Shown here one piece after another: positions 29,319 through 37,545 of a stretch of DNA of 64,000 nt. Position numbers and translations under genes: made by a program. Every line of letters starts with the position of its first letter. Positions within the stretch are counted from its first letter, which is position 1. The stretch spans positions 62,001 to 126,000 of the forward strand of contig NZ_PEBU01000014.1 of assembly GCF_002887595.1 (NCBI RefSeq). Direction: 5' to 3'. The notes under the pieces were generated by a model. The model was not told the DNA's origin. It searched no databases and worked only from the letters and a program-made list of their open reading frames with translations. The DNA comes from Bowmanella denitrificans (lineage in GTDB: Bacteria > Pseudomonadota > Gammaproteobacteria > Enterobacterales > Alteromonadaceae).

Positions 29319-30656
29319 TCAGGCCGGTACCTCAATCCCTACATCACGCATTCTGGCTAGTTTGTAGCGCAAAGTGCGGGGGCTGATGCCCAGTTTATCG
29401 GCTACTGCCTTACGGCTGCCGTTACAGGATTTAAGTGTGTCGAGAATTATCTGGTGCTCCTGCTGCTGAAGCTCCATCCCCAGCTTGCTACCTTCGGGTT
29501 CGGTATCCAGTTCCGGCAGTTCATGAGGCAAGTCCGGCTCCAGCATCAGATCCATGGCATCTATTTGCTCGTCTGTGGCCAGAATAAGGGCGCGCTGAAT
29601 AACGTTTTCCAGTTCCCGTACATTACCTGGCCAGCTATATTGCTGCAGTTTATTACGCGCCGAAGCGCTAAGCACAGGAATGGCCGCCCCTACTTTCTGG
29701 CTGTGTCGTTCAATCAGGTGCTGGGCCAGCGGAATAATATCGCCAGGACGCTGGGCTAAAGGCGACCAGGTTAATGGAAACACATTGAGGCGGTAATATA
29801 AGTCTTCGCGAAAATCGCCCCGCGCCACCGCCTGACGTAAGTCGCGGTTACTGGTTGCCACTACACGCACATCCAGGTCGATGGTTTTACGGCTGCCGAG
29901 GCGCTCGACTTCTTTTTCCTGCAATACGCGCAATAACTTGGCTTGCAGGGCCAGATCCATCTCGGTAATTTCATCCAGCAAAATGGTGCCGCCCTGAGCC
30001 TGTTCGAACTTACCAGGACAAGCCTGCAGCGCGCCTGTGAAAGCGCCTTTTTCATAACCAAACAAAGTGGCTTCGAGCATATTTTCCGGAATCGCCGCAC
30101 AATTGATTGCCACAAAAGGCTGTTCACTGCGACTGGACTGGTCGTGAATATAACGGGCCAACACTTCCTTTCCGGAGCCACTCGGGCCCAATACCATCAC
30201 CGTGGCATCGGCCTTAGCCACTTTTTTGGCCAGTTCCAACAGCTTTTTACTGGCAGGGTCTGCCACCACAGGCTGACGGGATTCCACCTTCTGCGCTGGC
30301 GCATAACGCCCAACCAGATTAAGTAGCACCTGCGGGGCGAATGGTTTGGCCAGATAATCAGTGGCACCGTCGCGCATAGCCTGCACTGCATCGTCAATCG
30401 TGGCATATGCCGTCATCAGCAACACCGGCAAATTTGGTAGCTTCTGCTTAATGCTGCGCAGCAGCGACAAACCAGACATTTGCCCCATCTGGATATCACT
30501 GACCACCAAGTCCACCGGCTCCTGGCCAAGTATCGCCATAGCCGCTTCCGCACAATCGGCTTCCACAATCTGATAGCCGCCCAGCAGCAAGGTATCAATC
30601 AGTGCTTCACGCAAACCAGCGTCGTCTTCAACAATCAGGATTTTACTGTTACTCAT
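29319..30656 (-). CDS. flrC: Sigma-54 dependent flagellar response regulator FlrC/FleR
   Basis: A 445-residue NtrC-type activator. The receiver domain (about 1-120) has the phospho-acceptor Asp in VVSDIQMGQMSGL. The AAA+ domain (about 140-370) has Walker A GPSGSGKEV and the sigma-54-contacting GAFTGA loop. The Fis-type helix-turn-helix at the end reads RKAVADKLGISPRTLRYKL. The ATG at 30656 overlaps the flrB stop (ATGA), with AAGGAG upstream; a GTG three codons earlier is less likely. It is expected to drive mid-stage flagellar promoters such as the fliE promoter downstream. Confidence 0.95.
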   Translation of the reverse strand: MSNSKILIVEDDAGLREALIDTLLLGGYQIVEADCAEAAMAILGQEPVDLVVSDIQMGQMSGLSLLRSIKQKLPNLPVLLMTAYATIDDAVQAMRDGATDYLAKPFAPQVLLNLVGRYAPAQKVESRQPVVADPASKKLLELAKKVAKADATVMVLGPSGSGKEVLARYIHDQSSRSEQPFVAINCAAIPENMLEATLFGYEKGAFTGALQACPGKFEQAQGGTILLDEITEMDLALQAKLLRVLQEKEVERLGSRKTIDLDVRVVATSNRDLRQAVARGDFREDLYYRLNVFPLTWSPLAQRPGDIIPLAQHLIERHSQKVGAAIPVLSASARNKLQQYSWPGNVRELENVIQRALILATDEQIDAMDLMLEPDLPHELPELDTEPEGSKLGMELQQQEHQIILDTLKSCNGSRKAVADKLGISPRTLRYKLARMRDVGIEVPA

Positions 30657-31771
30657 CCTCTGCACTCCTTAGGAGTTAAGGTTTTTTCCAGTTGCCGCAA
30701 GATGGGCAAGCGAATATCAAATTTGGCCCCGCCCTGTTCCAGATTGACCGCCCGCACCTGGCCCTGATGGGACTGGGCAACGGCCTTGACCACCGCCAGA
30801 CCAAGACCTGTGCCCTGGCTTTTGGTGGTATAGAATGGGTCAAAAATATGCAGCAACTGCGCTTTGGGAATGCCCGGGCCGTTGTCTGCCACGCTGATCA
30901 CCACTTCGGTTGGATTGAGTGGATCGCGCCCGGCTTGCAGGTGAATACGGCAGCCCTTGGGCATGGCCTGAATGCTGTTGTGAATCAGGTTCTGCAGGGC
31001 ACTGGCCAGGGCGGTTTTATTGCCCAGCACCAGAATATCCGGCTCGGGAAGCTCCACGGTCAGAATGGCCTGACGTGCCATCAGCATAGCTTCGGCACCG
31101 GCTTCCACTTCCAGCATCAGGCTTTGCAGCGACAATTCACTGACCACCTGCTGTTCGCCGCTTTTGGCAAACAGCAACATATCATTCACCTGCTGCTCTA
31201 AATCTTTGAGCCGGAACAGCAGTTTGTCGGCAAACTGGCCTCTGGCATCCAGTGTCAGAGTGGTGTTTTGTAAATTGGCCGCATATAACATAGCCGCAGA
31301 TAACGGCGTACGGATCTGATGGGCCAGGGATGCGACCATACGCCCCAGGGACGACAGTTTCTGCATATGGCTGAGCTGTTGCTGCAGGCGCCGGGTTTCG
31401 GTCAGATCGGTCAGTACAATCAACTGGCCGGGTTCCAGCTCCAGAGGACTGATAGACAGTTTCACCTTGCGACCATCACGCAACGATATCTCATGACCAT
31501 CATCGGCACGCGGCTTAAAGGAACGTTGAATTATGGTGCGCCAGGCCTCGCCTTCCAAAGGCTCGCCCAGCAATTCAATGGCAACCTGATTGGCCTGGCG
31601 AACCTGGCCATGGCCATCCACCACAATCACGCCGGCCGGCATCACCTCAAGCAAATGCTCCAACCGCGAGGACTGTTGCTGTAAACGCAAAAGCTCACCG
31701 GCGTCGGGTAAAATCTCCATTTGTGAATGGAGAGTGGTTTGGTCTGCAGCGGCGTTAGGCTGGCTAAGCAT
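30653..31771 (-). CDS. flrB: Flagellar sensor histidine kinase FlrB/FleS
   Basis: A 372-residue soluble histidine kinase with no membrane segment, as in FlrB. A PAS domain at about residues 35-135 (MPAGVIVVDGHGQVRQANQV) precedes the HisKA domain, with the phospho-acceptor His in SLAHQIRTPLSAAM, and the HATPase domain with VADNGPGIPKAQL and GTGLGLAVV. It is coupled to flrC by ATGA overlap. GAGGT precedes the ATG. A sigma-54 promoter lies 50 bases upstream. The flrA gene, the usual upstream partner, is absent here. Confidence 0.94.
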   Translation of the reverse strand: MLSQPNAAADQTTLHSQMEILPDAGELLRLQQQSSRLEHLLEVMPAGVIVVDGHGQVRQANQVAIELLGEPLEGEAWRTIIQRSFKPRADDGHEISLRDGRKVKLSISPLELEPGQLIVLTDLTETRRLQQQLSHMQKLSSLGRMVASLAHQIRTPLSAAMLYAANLQNTTLTLDARGQFADKLLFRLKDLEQQVNDMLLFAKSGEQQVVSELSLQSLMLEVEAGAEAMLMARQAILTVELPEPDILVLGNKTALASALQNLIHNSIQAMPKGCRIHLQAGRDPLNPTEVVISVADNGPGIPKAQLLHIFDPFYTTKSQGTGLGLAVVKAVAQSHQGQVRAVNLEQGGAKFDIRLPILRQLEKTLTPKECRG

Positions 31772-31820
31772 GGCTACCTCATGTCAAAACTTGGACGTTA
31801 TACAACGGACATAAGGGCAA

Positions 31821-31836
31821 AGCAGAGACCGTGCCA
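31821..31836 (-). promoter_or_regulatory. Sigma-54 promoter of flrBC
   Basis: On the minus strand TGGCACG-N4-CTGCT: a perfect -24 element and a -12 element with one mismatch to TTGCW, correctly spaced, 50 bases before flrB. In the Vibrio hierarchy FlrA with sigma-54 drives flrBC, which fits. Confidence 0.8.
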
Positions 31837-31932
31837 GTTTTTAACCTATAAATATCAGTAGGTTAACCTAAGTTTTTAGACGGCGGGAAATTGACAGCAA
31901 TAAAAATTGTCAGAAAAAAGCAGTACCACCAG

Positions 31933-32820
31933 CTACTCTGCCCAGTTAGCGCTTATCGGGCCAGAGCGATTAAGAATTCCATCAATTATCCCGTACGCCA
32001 TGAATTTCAGCCTTGCCCTTTTGTTTGGCAAAAGTAAGGCATTGGCAAATATACGTAAGGGCATCACTGCAAAGTTACGGAGTTTCCAGTAATTTGGAAC
32101 ATACGGACGACGGGATAACAAAAAAATATTTCTGAACTGATAATATAAACGCACAGGAGCCCCAATTTTAAATGTAACCCCAGCAAAACGCCGTCGCCCA
32201 TCTCCTAGCTTGTGATACATAACAACATTTGACGCCTTGCCAATTGCGTAACCGCATTTTCTTGCTCTCCAACACCATTCATGGTCTACGCCATCAATGA
32301 ACAAAGAGTCATCCTTCAAACCAATTTGCTTCAACTGGCGCAAATCCATCATCATTCCCGAAGCAATAATTTGTGGGACAGAAGCAATGTTACAAAAGTG
32401 CTCAATCTCACCCTGTATTGATGGCCGAAGTATTTTATCAGTGTAAGCACAAATCAAAGACGGACCAATCGCCACCAACTCAGGTATATGCTCACTTCGC
32501 GCTTGTTCAAATAACTTTATCAACTTGTCAACGAAGTCTTCTTCGAAGTGACTGTCTTGATCAAGTAGTAAGCCATAATCAAACCCCGCTTCAATCAAAT
32601 ACTGTAACCCCACGTTCTGCGCAGCAGCAATACCTATATTTTCAGGGAAATGGAAGAACTTCAGATTCTCGTATGAAGTAAGAGACAACGGAATGCAGGA
32701 ACTATTAGGGGAGTTATCCACCACACACACCATATCAACCTGAGCAAACAAACTGCTTAACATACATCTTGTCTGTTCCAACTCTGGTTGATACAGAATG
32801 ACAACCGCACCAATCTTCAA
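31933..32820 (-). CDS. Glycosyltransferase family 2, rhamnosyltransferase-like
   Basis: A 295-residue GT-A enzyme (MKIGAVVILYQPELEQTRCM; VCVVDNSPNSS; LLLDQDSHFEEDFVDKLIKL). The nucleotide-sugar/metal motif is DQDSHF, and a later FIDGVDHEWCWRARKCGY segment is typical of rhamnosyltransferase-type O-antigen enzymes. It overlaps the upstream glycosyltransferase by 4 bases (ATGA) and is the last gene of the glycan operon before flrB. Base composition is visibly more AT-rich than the flagellar genes, consistent with transfer. The donor sugar is not certain. Confidence 0.85.
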   Translation of the reverse strand: MKIGAVVILYQPELEQTRCMLSSLFAQVDMVCVVDNSPNSSCIPLSLTSYENLKFFHFPENIGIAAAQNVGLQYLIEAGFDYGLLLDQDSHFEEDFVDKLIKLFEQARSEHIPELVAIGPSLICAYTDKILRPSIQGEIEHFCNIASVPQIIASGMMMDLRQLKQIGLKDDSLFIDGVDHEWCWRARKCGYAIGKASNVVMYHKLGDGRRRFAGVTFKIGAPVRLYYQFRNIFLLSRRPYVPNYWKLRNFAVMPLRIFANALLLPNKRARLKFMAYGIIDGILNRSGPISANWAE

Positions 32821-33728
32821 TGCTTCACCAACTTGTCCAAAATAAGTCTATCCAATTTGTACGCTAGTTTGACGACTTTAGCCGGCATTAATCGCAATGC
32901 CAGAACGGAAACAGCATAAAGTATATTTGAAATGGAATAGCGTTTAAGCTTTCTCATGGCCAACCATCTAGCTTTGAACTCATTAACAGACTTATCAAAA
33001 CCTCTTCTTTTATAGAAGTCGTTTACCCTTCTAAACTTCAGAAGCCTTTCACTTAGGTTTTCAAATATATAACCTGCCTGCATCAACTCGATCCATAAGA
33101 AGTAGTCTTGCGTATTCTTCAAGTCTTTTCTGTAGCGAAACCCACTTTCAAAAATACTATAGCGGAAGACCACCGTCGGATGATTCATTGAGCAGCGTTT
33201 TGGCAAAAACTTCAGAATCTCCTGGTGAGAAAGAGGCAACTTTCTCCCTCCGACTTCCACACCAGCTTCATTAATTTCGGTCAAAGATGTACCAAGCACC
33301 GCAACTTGCGGATGACTTTCAAGAAAACGAATCTGCTTCTCCATTCGATCTGTGGAAGATATATCGTCAGCATCCATTCTAAAAAAGAATTTTGGCGCTA
33401 ACTCTGCACATCGATCAATGACTTCATTCATGCAGGCGCTAAGACCCCGGTTCTCAGTTCCCAACAAAACAACCAATTGTTCGCTTTGACGCTCTGCGGC
33501 TTGCAGGTACGAAAAAATCAAAGGCTGTAAGCGTCCGTCGACCACAACAACCAACAGAAAATCTTGATAAGTTTGCCGCAAAATGCTCTCAATGGACTGC
33601 CTGACCCAATCCACACGGTCCTCGTGATAGACGGCCATGGCGACAACCGCCTGACAAGACTTACCGTGCAGGCTTTTGCCTAAATACGTATATTGATCGT
33701 CCAATCTATTCTCTATAACATTCAGCAA
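32817..33728 (-). CDS. Glycosyltransferase family 2
   Basis: A 303-residue GT-A enzyme. Motifs: VAMAVYHEDRVDWVRQSIES near the start, ENRGLSACMNEVIDRC, and the donor/metal motif FFFRMDADDIS (about residue 118), followed by PTVVFRYSIFESGFRYRKDL in the acceptor region. It resembles capsule or LPS enzymes of the EpsE/AmsE type. It is coupled to the next gene by a 4-base overlap; 80 bases separate it from the upstream FGE gene. AT-rich. Confidence 0.85.
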   Translation of the reverse strand: MLNVIENRLDDQYTYLGKSLHGKSCQAVVAMAVYHEDRVDWVRQSIESILRQTYQDFLLVVVVDGRLQPLIFSYLQAAERQSEQLVVLLGTENRGLSACMNEVIDRCAELAPKFFFRMDADDISSTDRMEKQIRFLESHPQVAVLGTSLTEINEAGVEVGGRKLPLSHQEILKFLPKRCSMNHPTVVFRYSIFESGFRYRKDLKNTQDYFLWIELMQAGYIFENLSERLLKFRRVNDFYKRRGFDKSVNEFKARWLAMRKLKRYSISNILYAVSVLALRLMPAKVVKLAYKLDRLILDKLVKH

Positions 33729-33808
33729 AGTGCGATGAACAACGGCAACAACCGCTGAACAGGATAAAATGGCGGGAAAATAACAGAAACTGAAAAATAA
33801 TTCTGCCT

Positions 33809-34753
33809 CTAATTGATATCTTTTACAGTTCTGAAGCCGATATGCGATGTCCCAAGCCCTTTATCTTGTGCTTGTCTGGCTGCAGGACGAAATCTTGCAC
33901 AATAATTCTGGGAACAAAGAAAAGACCCTCCTTTAACGACCCTTACTGGTGCATCCGATAGCGTTTCATCTTGGCCTGCATTGGAAGCTTCAAGCAAAGG
34001 ATTATCTACAGAATGTCCATGGTAGTAGACACTGGATGTCCATTCCCAAACATTTCCTAGTAAATCATATATACCATACTTATTAGCAGGGAACTGAGCT
34101 ACAGGAGCAAGCCCTGAAAAGCCATCATCAGCGTCATCAGAATACGGGAAAGCACCCTGCCAGGTATTTGCCAAATAGCGCCCCTGAGAAAACGCCTGCA
34201 TACCTTGTGCAGCTAACTCAAACTCAGCCTCTGTTGGCAGTCTGTGCCCTTTCCACTTCGCGTAACTTTCGGCATCCATATAAGAAATATGTATGACAGG
34301 ATAATCATCCAATCCGGATAAATCTGAACCAATCCCCCGTGGTGCAGCCCAGTAAGCACCATGCAAAAAACGCCACCAGCTCATACTCTTTACAGGACCA
34401 GTAACGCTCTCAGGCATATTAAATACAGCGGCACCAGCCACTCTCATTGATTCAGGCAGATTAGGGTAGTCTTCACGGGATGGCACTTTCTCTGCCGTCG
34501 TGACATATCCGGTGGCCTCTACAAACTCTCGGAACTCCCGGTTTGTAACTTCAGTCTTACTCATATAAAAAGACTCAACCGAAACAGTTCTGCGGCCGCG
34601 CTCCTCAGGATAAAGCGCATTCTCTCCAAGAGTAATCACACCACCACGAACCAATACCATCTGTTGTTTGTCGTTATCAGGCGCATATACAGGCCTTTCG
34701 CATCCAACCAATAGTATTAAGAACCAGCTTGGCAATAAGAGTTTAATCAGCAT
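33809..34753 (-). CDS. Formylglycine-generating enzyme, predicted lipoprotein
   Basis: A 314-residue FGE-sulfatase (SUMF1) domain protein that should oxidise the active-site cysteine of a type I sulfatase to formylglycine. The catalytic cysteine pair is kept: C280 and C285 in GGSFLCSQNYCARFRPAAR, with TSHIGFRTV following, the arrangement of genuine oxygen-dependent FGEs and not of the many catalytically dead relatives. GNVWEWTSSVYY and GHRLPTEAEFELAAQG are further family marks. The N-terminus has a lipobox (LLVGC, Cys18), so the enzyme should be exported and lipid-anchored. The Cys-type sulfatase encoded in the same operon (37546-39036) is the obvious client. Confidence 0.92.
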   Translation of the reverse strand: MLIKLLLPSWFLILLVGCERPVYAPDNDKQQMVLVRGGVITLGENALYPEERGRRTVSVESFYMSKTEVTNREFREFVEATGYVTTAEKVPSREDYPNLPESMRVAGAAVFNMPESVTGPVKSMSWWRFLHGAYWAAPRGIGSDLSGLDDYPVIHISYMDAESYAKWKGHRLPTEAEFELAAQGMQAFSQGRYLANTWQGAFPYSDDADDGFSGLAPVAQFPANKYGIYDLLGNVWEWTSSVYYHGHSVDNPLLEASNAGQDETLSDAPVRVVKGGSFLCSQNYCARFRPAARQAQDKGLGTSHIGFRTVKDIN

Positions 34754-34762
34754 AATTTGGTG

Positions 34763-36592
34763 CTACCTCTGAGCACTAAAAAAGGGACGATATTCTGGCT
34801 GATCTGCCACCAAAAAATTCTCTTGTTTCAACGTCAGGTGCCTATTGTAAGCCGGGTCATGAGCTATAACAGCGCCCCACTTCTTTTGTAAATACAGCAC
34901 TTCCGATTCAAAGCGCTTTATTTTCTCCGGGGTATCCTCCGCCCCACGGGATACTGACTCATGATGAAAAAGAACGGCTTCGGCGCAGAACAGGTTTCTA
35001 CGCCCTAACTCCCTAACTTTCAAACAAAAGTCTACGTCGTTAAAGGCAACTTTTAAGTCCACCTCGTTAAGTCCACCAACAAGTTCAAAGTCGACGCGTT
35101 TAACAAGTAAACAAGCCGCTGTCACTGCGCTAACATTATGACTGGCCACAAGACGCTGCATATAGCCTGGAGCATCTGCAGCGAAAAACTTGTGCGCATG
35201 CCCCGCTCCACCGCCATAGCCCATAATAACTCCGGCATGTTGAATGCGGCCATCGCTATACAACAACTTCGCTCCGACACAACCAATCTCTGGTCGCATC
35301 ACCTGGGCGACCATTGATGTCAACCAATTGTCACTGATAACTTCAACGTCATTGTTTACCAACCCGATTACTTCACCCTGGCAGTGTTTAGCTGCATAGT
35401 TGTTAATGGCGGAATAATTGAAGGGACCAGGATAGTGCAATAGCCTGACTTTGGGATGCTTGCTAACCTCCTCAAAGTACTCAAGACTCTGTTGTTCATC
35501 CGAATTATTGTCAACTAACAGAATCTCAAAACACTTGTAGGTGCTGCGTGTAAGAATTGAATCTATGCAAGCTTTGACCAATTGCCATGCATTCTTGGTG
35601 GGAATGATCAGACTAACCAGAGGAGACGACGATAGCTTCCAGCATAAAGATAGCCTGAAGCCGTCATTTTCAGTCACTGCGGCCTTATCCAATATCTGCT
35701 GAGACAGGATGTCAGGGCAATCCGCCAATAAAGGACGCTCAGCACGACTTTTATGCAACAAACAAAAAGAGATGTGCTCAACTGATGCCTTCACCTTACT
35801 TAGGGCCACTGACATTAGAAAATGGCGAATAACATTTTTCTGACCCTGCACTTGTCGCCAGAACAAATCATCCAAGGATTTCGCCCAAAGTCCCGTCGCA
35901 ACATAACCCGAGGTTAACTGCAGATCTGGATTCCAGTCAGGCATAAACTCCGGTTGCCGGTGCACGCCTTCATCATCTACCGAATTACAATCCACATAAG
36001 CATAAGAGATATTACTCAGCGGCCAATGACCCAACACCACCAGCAATTTAGCATGCAGGCGCTCCCCTTCCCTGAAAAAAAACACAGGTCTATGGCTAAA
36101 CGAATTAGGCAAATCGCTTAGTCTGCTTACAGCACATGTGTTCAGCTTGAGCCAGCTAAAATCGACTTCGACTTGGTCCAATGCCATTGGCAGATGCGCC
36201 TCGAGTCCCCAGAGAACCAGTTTGATATCACTGACATTCAGACCATCCATCGCCATAAGGCTGGACAGGCTTTTGGTCAGTTCACGGCTGTCAGCGTCAG
36301 TGATCAGAAGAACAAACAGGGGCTGCTGCACAGTCCTGCTGTCCAGTATGGCCATCTCTTGATATTGCATGCGTTGATTAGCCAAAAAGCGATGTTGCTG
36401 AACCACGTCAGAAGCAAAGTAGTCCACCAGACCTGCCTGCTTAAGCCATGTGGTGTATTTGATGGTTACTCGGGAGTATCGCCTGGCATAGCGGCGCCAA
36501 CTGGAAGGCAAAGAACTAACCACTGCTTTAAGTGTAATTACTGCCACTTTTCTTAACACTTGAAACCTCTTCTCTCCCAAGGCTAGCATCAT
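34763..36592 (-). CDS. Glycosyltransferase, two-part protein with GT2 domain
   Basis: A 609-residue protein. Residues 1-300 are an unrecognised region that may be a degenerate second transferase domain (LFVLLITDADSRELTKSLSS). Residues about 325-575 form a GT2 domain of the WbbL/O-antigen type: PLVSLIIPTKNAWQLVKACI, LLVDNNSDEQQSLEYF, NNDVEVISDNWLTSM and FNDVDFCLKVRELGRRNLFC. No membrane segment. It sits between the FGE gene (9 bases) and a CgeB-like transferase (14 bases). Acceptor and donor are unknown. Confidence 0.85.
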   Translation of the reverse strand: MMLALGEKRFQVLRKVAVITLKAVVSSLPSSWRRYARRYSRVTIKYTTWLKQAGLVDYFASDVVQQHRFLANQRMQYQEMAILDSRTVQQPLFVLLITDADSRELTKSLSSLMAMDGLNVSDIKLVLWGLEAHLPMALDQVEVDFSWLKLNTCAVSRLSDLPNSFSHRPVFFFREGERLHAKLLVVLGHWPLSNISYAYVDCNSVDDEGVHRQPEFMPDWNPDLQLTSGYVATGLWAKSLDDLFWRQVQGQKNVIRHFLMSVALSKVKASVEHISFCLLHKSRAERPLLADCPDILSQQILDKAAVTENDGFRLSLCWKLSSSPLVSLIIPTKNAWQLVKACIDSILTRSTYKCFEILLVDNNSDEQQSLEYFEEVSKHPKVRLLHYPGPFNYSAINNYAAKHCQGEVIGLVNNDVEVISDNWLTSMVAQVMRPEIGCVGAKLLYSDGRIQHAGVIMGYGGGAGHAHKFFAADAPGYMQRLVASHNVSAVTAACLLVKRVDFELVGGLNEVDLKVAFNDVDFCLKVRELGRRNLFCAEAVLFHHESVSRGAEDTPEKIKRFESEVLYLQKKWGAVIAHDPAYNRHLTLKQENFLVADQPEYRPFFSAQR

Positions 36593-36606
36593 AACCGGGA
36601 CTCTAT

Positions 36607-37530
36607 TTAAACGAAATGTCTGGAAATGGCCTGCGCCGCATGCTCACTGCTATGTCTATAGATGAGGCTTTGCTGCAACATCTGCCGGGCTTTGCGCTCT
36701 GCGTCATCGTCCAGATATTGCAAAATCAACGACTCCAGTTCGTTAGAATGGCGGTAAGTAACGCCACCATAGTGCTTTAATGCGTCTAAGTTATAGTCAC
36801 TGATAACAAACGCACCTGCCATCAAGAGGTCCACATACTTATGGCTCACCAGCCCCATTTTGTTCATGGTCTGATGATGATCAATCAAACAAATTTTGCT
36901 CCCCGCCGCCAATAGAGGGATGTCTTCATATGGGACCTGTGGTGCCCGCCAATATTGCTTTGCCGCTGAATTTCCGGGATATTTGTCCCAATTGGGGCCA
37001 TACAGATTCAATGTCAGTCCATGGCGCCCAACAATAGGTAGTACATCTTCCAAAACTGGGCGAATACGAGGTGTGCCAATGAAAGACAAATCACATTCAT
37101 AGCGAGGCAGACTGCTTTTAGATGGTTGCAACGACGAAAACGGGGGCACAATTTCAATGGGCGCATCAGAGGTAAAGGCAGGATACCGCCGCAAAGGGTC
37201 AAGCCGCAGCCAGGACCGTCGCTTAAAAAATGAGGCGACTCCCTGACTACTGACGAAGACTCTTTTGAACGGGCGCAGTGATTGCAGCTTTTCCGCATGG
37301 CTGTACACCAATGCCATGTTGTTGGCGCCAGATTCAAACTTTCCGACCTCGTTGTAAAACTGTCGCATCGGTGCACCCAAAAAATAAATGCGATTTTCAG
37401 CAGCACTCTGATAACGAAAGCCAAGCTTCTCCAGCGCTTCACGCAGATTTACATACACACGGTAGTCATACCACAACGAGTTTTTATGCGGTGAGGCGAT
37501 GCAAAAACTAGTCAAACTGGCTCCCGACAA
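36607..37530 (-). CDS. CgeB-like glycosyltransferase
   Basis: A 307-residue protein with features of the GT-B type CgeB/spore-maturation-like transferases: CDLSFIGTPRIRPVLEDVLP, LNLYGPNWDKYPGNSAAKQY, and a C-terminal donor-binding region, MGLVSHKYVDLLMAGAFVIS with HYGGVTYRHSNELESLILQY. No membrane segment or signal. Within the glycan operon. Confidence 0.78.
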   Translation of the reverse strand: MSGASLTSFCIASPHKNSLWYDYRVYVNLREALEKLGFRYQSAAENRIYFLGAPMRQFYNEVGKFESGANNMALVYSHAEKLQSLRPFKRVFVSSQGVASFFKRRSWLRLDPLRRYPAFTSDAPIEIVPPFSSLQPSKSSLPRYECDLSFIGTPRIRPVLEDVLPIVGRHGLTLNLYGPNWDKYPGNSAAKQYWRAPQVPYEDIPLLAAGSKICLIDHHQTMNKMGLVSHKYVDLLMAGAFVISDYNLDALKHYGGVTYRHSNELESLILQYLDDDAERKARQMLQQSLIYRHSSEHAAQAISRHFV

Positions 37531-37545
37531 AGGTTTGTTCGACTC

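Noticed and set aside
29074-29367. Plus-strand open frame in the repeat region between flrC and fliE
   Set aside because: It is made of the repeat units and runs into flrC on the other strand; no ribosome-binding site.
31841-31866. Inverted repeat TTAACCTA / TAGGTTAA upstream of flrB as a terminator
   Set aside because: An AT-rich stem with no T-run on the relevant strand; it might be a protein-binding site but nothing supports a specific one.
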